From an uncultured bacterium (GTDB taxonomy: Bacteria; Pseudomonadota; Alphaproteobacteria; SP197), in NCBI GenBank assembly GCA_938014945.1, contig CALLQH010000178.1, positions 1 to 8,607 on the forward strand: DNA of 8,607 nt, read 5' to 3'. Each line of letters begins with the position of its first letter. Positions within the stretch are counted from its first letter, which is position 1. The notes under the pieces are model-generated. The model was not told the origin of the DNA and made no database searches. It was given only the letters and a program-made list of their open reading frames with translations. The position numbers and the translations under genes were made by a program. This document shows, in pieces, positions 6,723 to 8,607 of this stretch.

Positions 6723-8360
6723 TCAGACCTCCGCGCGCGGCAGCGGCGGGCGGCCGCGCATGGCGTCGCTGATCTTCTCGGCCATCATCACCGTCGGCGC
6801 GTTGGTGTTGCCGGTGACCAGCACGGGCATCAGCGAGGCATCGACGACACGCAGGCCCTCGACGCCGCGCACCTTGCCGTGGCGGTCGACGACGGCCATG
6901 GGATCGCTGTCGATGCCCATCTTGCAGGTGCCGACCGGGTGGTAGCCCGAGATCGCGCTCCTGGCGACGCCTTCCAGGATTTCCGGATCGGTACGCGCCT
7001 GGGGACCGGGCTGGATCTCCTCGCCGCGATAGGGGTCCATGGCAGGCTGGGAGACGATCTCGCGCGCCCATTTCACCGCCTCGATGAACTCCTTCCGGTC
7101 GCGTTCGGTGGTCAGGTACATCGGCTCCAGCAAAGGATGTTCGCGCGGGTCGGTGCTCTTCAGCTTGAGCCAGCCGCGCGCCTCAGGGTGCATCTGGTTG
7201 ACGTCGAGCTGGAAGCCCGAGATCGCCGACTTCTTGTGGGTCTGCGGATCCTCGACCACGCGCATCGGCGTGAAGAAGACCTGGAACTTCGGGAAGTCGG
7301 GATCGTCGGCCTCGCCCCGGGAAAAGGCGCCCGCCGACCAGAAGGCGTTGCCGCCCGGCCCCAGCTTGCCGCCCGACATGAAATAGGCCGCGCCCATCAG
7401 CAGCGCACGATGGGGTCTCGCCCACTTGTCGAAGGTCGCATTGGGGTCGCTGCAGGCGTACTGCACCGAGACGTTGAGGTGATCCTGCAGGTTCTGTCCC
7501 ACGCCCGGCACATCCGCGACGACATCGATGCCCAGTTCGCGCAGATGGTCGGCCGGCCCGACGCCAGAGAGCATCAGGAGCTGGGGCGAGCCGATGGCGC
7601 CCTGGCAGACCACCACCTCGCGTTCGGCGCGGGCTTCCTCGCTGCGCCCGTCGCGATCGTAGGCGACACCCACGGCTCGGCCGTTCTCGAACAGGATGCG
7701 GGTGACGAAACAGCCGGTGCGCACCTCCAGGTTCGGCCGGCCCATGGCCTTGCCGAGGTAACAGCGCGCCACCGAGGAGCGTTTCCCGTCGCGGATGGTG
7801 AAGTCGAACATGCCGGTGCCGACCTGGGCCTTGCCGTTGAAATCGTCGTTGGACGGCAGGCCGGTCTGGCGGCAGGCCTCGACGAAGGCCTCGTCGATGG
7901 GCAGCGGGCGCCCCGCCTTGCCGGTGAGCAGCGGGCCGGAATCGCCGCGCCAGGCATCGCCGCCCTGCTGGCGGCTCTCGGCGCGCCGGAAATAGGGCAG
8001 CACGTCGCCATAGGCCCAGCCTTCCAGGCCGAGCTGGCGCCAGCCATCGTAGTCGCGCGCGCTGCCGCGGATGTAGATCATGCCGTTGATCGCGCTGGAG
8101 CCGCCCAGGCCCCGGCCGCGCGGCCAGTAGACCCGCCGGTTGGCAAGGTTCGGCTGCGGTTCGGTGTAGTAGTTCCAGTCGAACTTCGGGTTGCCCAGCG
8201 CCAGCGCATTGGCCGTGGGCATGTAGACGCGGAAGTCCTTGTTGTCGGTGCCGGCCTCCAGCACCAGGACGCGCACCTCCGGATCCTCGCTCAGCCGCGT
8301 CGCCAGCACCGAACCCGCCGATCCGCTGCCGACGATGACATAGTCGTATCCAGCCGCCAT
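6723..8360 (-). CDS. GMC-family FAD-dependent oxidoreductase (choline/alcohol dehydrogenase-like)
   Basis: Flavoenzyme of the glucose-methanol-choline family that oxidises an alcohol with FAD, 545 residues, the usual length for bacterial BetA/AlkJ relatives. The N-terminus holds the dinucleotide-binding fold YDYVIVGSGSAGSVLA (GxGxxG, 11-16) and VLVLEAG (32-37). The two family signatures are GRGLGGSSAINGMIYIRG (82-99) and GAIGSPQLLMLSGVG (254-268). The active-site pair is His474 in SGYHPVGTCKMG and Asn518 in VTGNTNAPT, both intact. No signal peptide, Tat motif or transmembrane segment is seen, so it is probably cytoplasmic or peripheral. GGAG six bases before the ATG supports the start. No betaine aldehyde dehydrogenase (betB) or betI lies next to it, so choline is only one possible substrate beside aliphatic or polyethoxylate alcohols. 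It may be monocistronic, with a structured leader upstream and a terminator behind. Confidence 0.95.
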   Translation of the reverse strand: MAAGYDYVIVGSGSAGSVLATRLSEDPEVRVLVLEAGTDNKDFRVYMPTANALALGNPKFDWNYYTEPQPNLANRRVYWPRGRGLGGSSAINGMIYIRGSARDYDGWRQLGLEGWAYGDVLPYFRRAESRQQGGDAWRGDSGPLLTGKAGRPLPIDEAFVEACRQTGLPSNDDFNGKAQVGTGMFDFTIRDGKRSSVARCYLGKAMGRPNLEVRTGCFVTRILFENGRAVGVAYDRDGRSEEARAEREVVVCQGAIGSPQLLMLSGVGPADHLRELGIDVVADVPGVGQNLQDHLNVSVQYACSDPNATFDKWARPHRALLMGAAYFMSGGKLGPGGNAFWSAGAFSRGEADDPDFPKFQVFFTPMRVVEDPQTHKKSAISGFQLDVNQMHPEARGWLKLKSTDPREHPLLEPMYLTTERDRKEFIEAVKWAREIVSQPAMDPYRGEEIQPGPQARTDPEILEGVARSAISGYHPVGTCKMGIDSDPMAVVDRHGKVRGVEGLRVVDASLMPVLVTGNTNAPTVMMAEKISDAMRGRPPLPRAEV

Positions 8361-8399
8361 GTTCCGCTCCCTGATGCGCGCGGCAATCTGGACCGGAAC
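8361..8399 (-). promoter_or_regulatory. GMC leader: ribosome site with a possible masking stem
   Basis: Read on the - strand, GTTCCG (8394-8399) is complementary to CGGAAC (8361-8366), which lies directly against the ATG and touches the GGAG site (8367-8370). The loop is 27 bases. Pairing in the mRNA could reduce initiation. The arms are seen directly; function is inferred, and 6-bp arms over this distance can arise by chance. Confidence 0.25.
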
Positions 8400-8424
8400 G
8401 GCGTGTCAGGTCCATCCATCGCAA

Positions 8425-8457
8425 GACGAAAAGGTCTGAAAAACAGACGACTTCGTC
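8425..8457. repeat. Extended inverted repeat upstream of the GMC gene
   Basis: On the + strand: GACGAA, AAG, GTCTG, AAAAA, CAGAC, GAC, TTCGTC. Two perfect stems (6 and 5 bp) are separated by a symmetric 3x3 internal loop and capped by an A5 loop (T5 on the - strand). It lies 65-97 bases upstream of the GMC start. It could be an operator for GMC transcription or the terminator of a - strand gene further right. The T-run after the outer stem is missing, so a terminator reading is weak. Confidence 0.4.
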
Positions 8458-8460
8458 CCC

Positions 8461-8607
8461 TCTGCGGCAGCGGCGCAGCAGCAGTCGCCTGAGCTCCACC
8501 GGATGCGGGGCGAGCAGCGCCAGCGGCAGCGTGCGCGCCCCCGCCACCGCGCCGAGCAGCGCGTCCGCCGCGCCTTCGAGCTGCCGCGCCGCTTCCGCCT
8601 GGAGGCG
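8461..8607 (-). other. Coding-like segment at the right edge, gene unresolved
   Basis: On the - strand, 49 codons from the edge end almost always in G or C and give an Ala/Leu-rich stretch that includes TLPLALLAPHPVELRRLLL, plausible as helical protein. The composition changes at about 8460, just before the inverted repeat, as at the end of a gene, but no stop codon occurs there: the frame stays open through the GMC gene to about 7183 and no other - strand frame stops before about 8404. The in-register + strand frame (ATG 8503) is also GC3-rich but gives an implausibly Arg-rich peptide. I do not recognise the sequence. It may be the frameshifted or decayed 3' end of an upstream gene. Confidence 0.25.

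Noticed and set aside
6879..8492. Open + strand frame of 537 codons antisense to the GMC gene
   Set aside because: The GMC gene carries all family signatures on the other strand; this frame is a compositional by-product.
7183..8547. Open - strand frame of 454 codons overlapping the GMC gene in another frame
   Set aside because: Most of it is a shifted reading of GMC. Only its first part beyond 8460 looks coding, and that is reported separately.
8503..8607. + strand gene starting at ATG 8503
   Set aside because: No ribosome site, and the predicted peptide is overwhelmingly Arg/Gln; the opposite strand in register gives a far more protein-like sequence.
1..8607. CRISPR arrays, insertion sequences, tRNA or rRNA genes
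   Set aside because: No regularly spaced repeats, transposase motifs, terminal inverted repeats or RNA gene signatures were seen; long gene-free stretches are absent.

Overview
The window is uniformly GC-rich, with codons ending mostly in G or C. It shows no sign of a mobile element, a CRISPR array or an RNA gene. The divergent gph / glmU-glmS arrangement, the sequence character of GlmU and GlmS, and an orphan GAF-GGDEF protein suggest an alphaproteobacterium, perhaps of Rhodospirillales type. That placement is inferred from gene content and is not a computed assignment.

Layout, left to right. (1) A + strand aminotransferase of the MalY/PatB type is cut by the left edge and ends at 694. (2) Facing it on the - strand is a block read right to left: glmU (3608-4999), glmS (1781-3604) and a GAF-GGDEF diguanylate cyclase (740-1723). 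Gaps are 3 and 57 bases with no convincing terminator, so it is a probable operon. (3) Divergent from glmU, on the + strand, is a phosphoglycolate phosphatase (gph), followed after a 138-base gap by a fumarylacetoacetate-hydrolase family enzyme (5995-6681). (4) On the - strand, convergent with the hydrolase across a strong GC hairpin, is a GMC-family FAD oxidoreductase (6723-8360). (5) The last 247 bases hold the GMC leader, an extended inverted repeat, and a coding-like - strand segment that I cannot resolve into a gene.

How the genes work together. GlmS makes glucosamine-6-phosphate. GlmU turns glucosamine-1-phosphate into UDP-GlcNAc, the precursor of peptidoglycan, LPS and GlcNAc exopolysaccharides. 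The cyclase would make c-di-GMP, so its place behind glmUS may link amino-sugar supply to the surface-polysaccharide switch (inference). Gph recycles 2-phosphoglycolate and is a common housekeeping neighbour. The hydrolase and the GMC enzyme look like independent catabolic genes.

I found no convincing new system. The points most worth a second look are: altered residues around the metal and nucleotide site of the GlmU uridylyltransferase domain; a sharp low-GC, odd-codon patch inside that same domain; the cyclase downstream of glmS in the same reading frame behind a single stop; and the unexplained structures upstream of the GMC gene.
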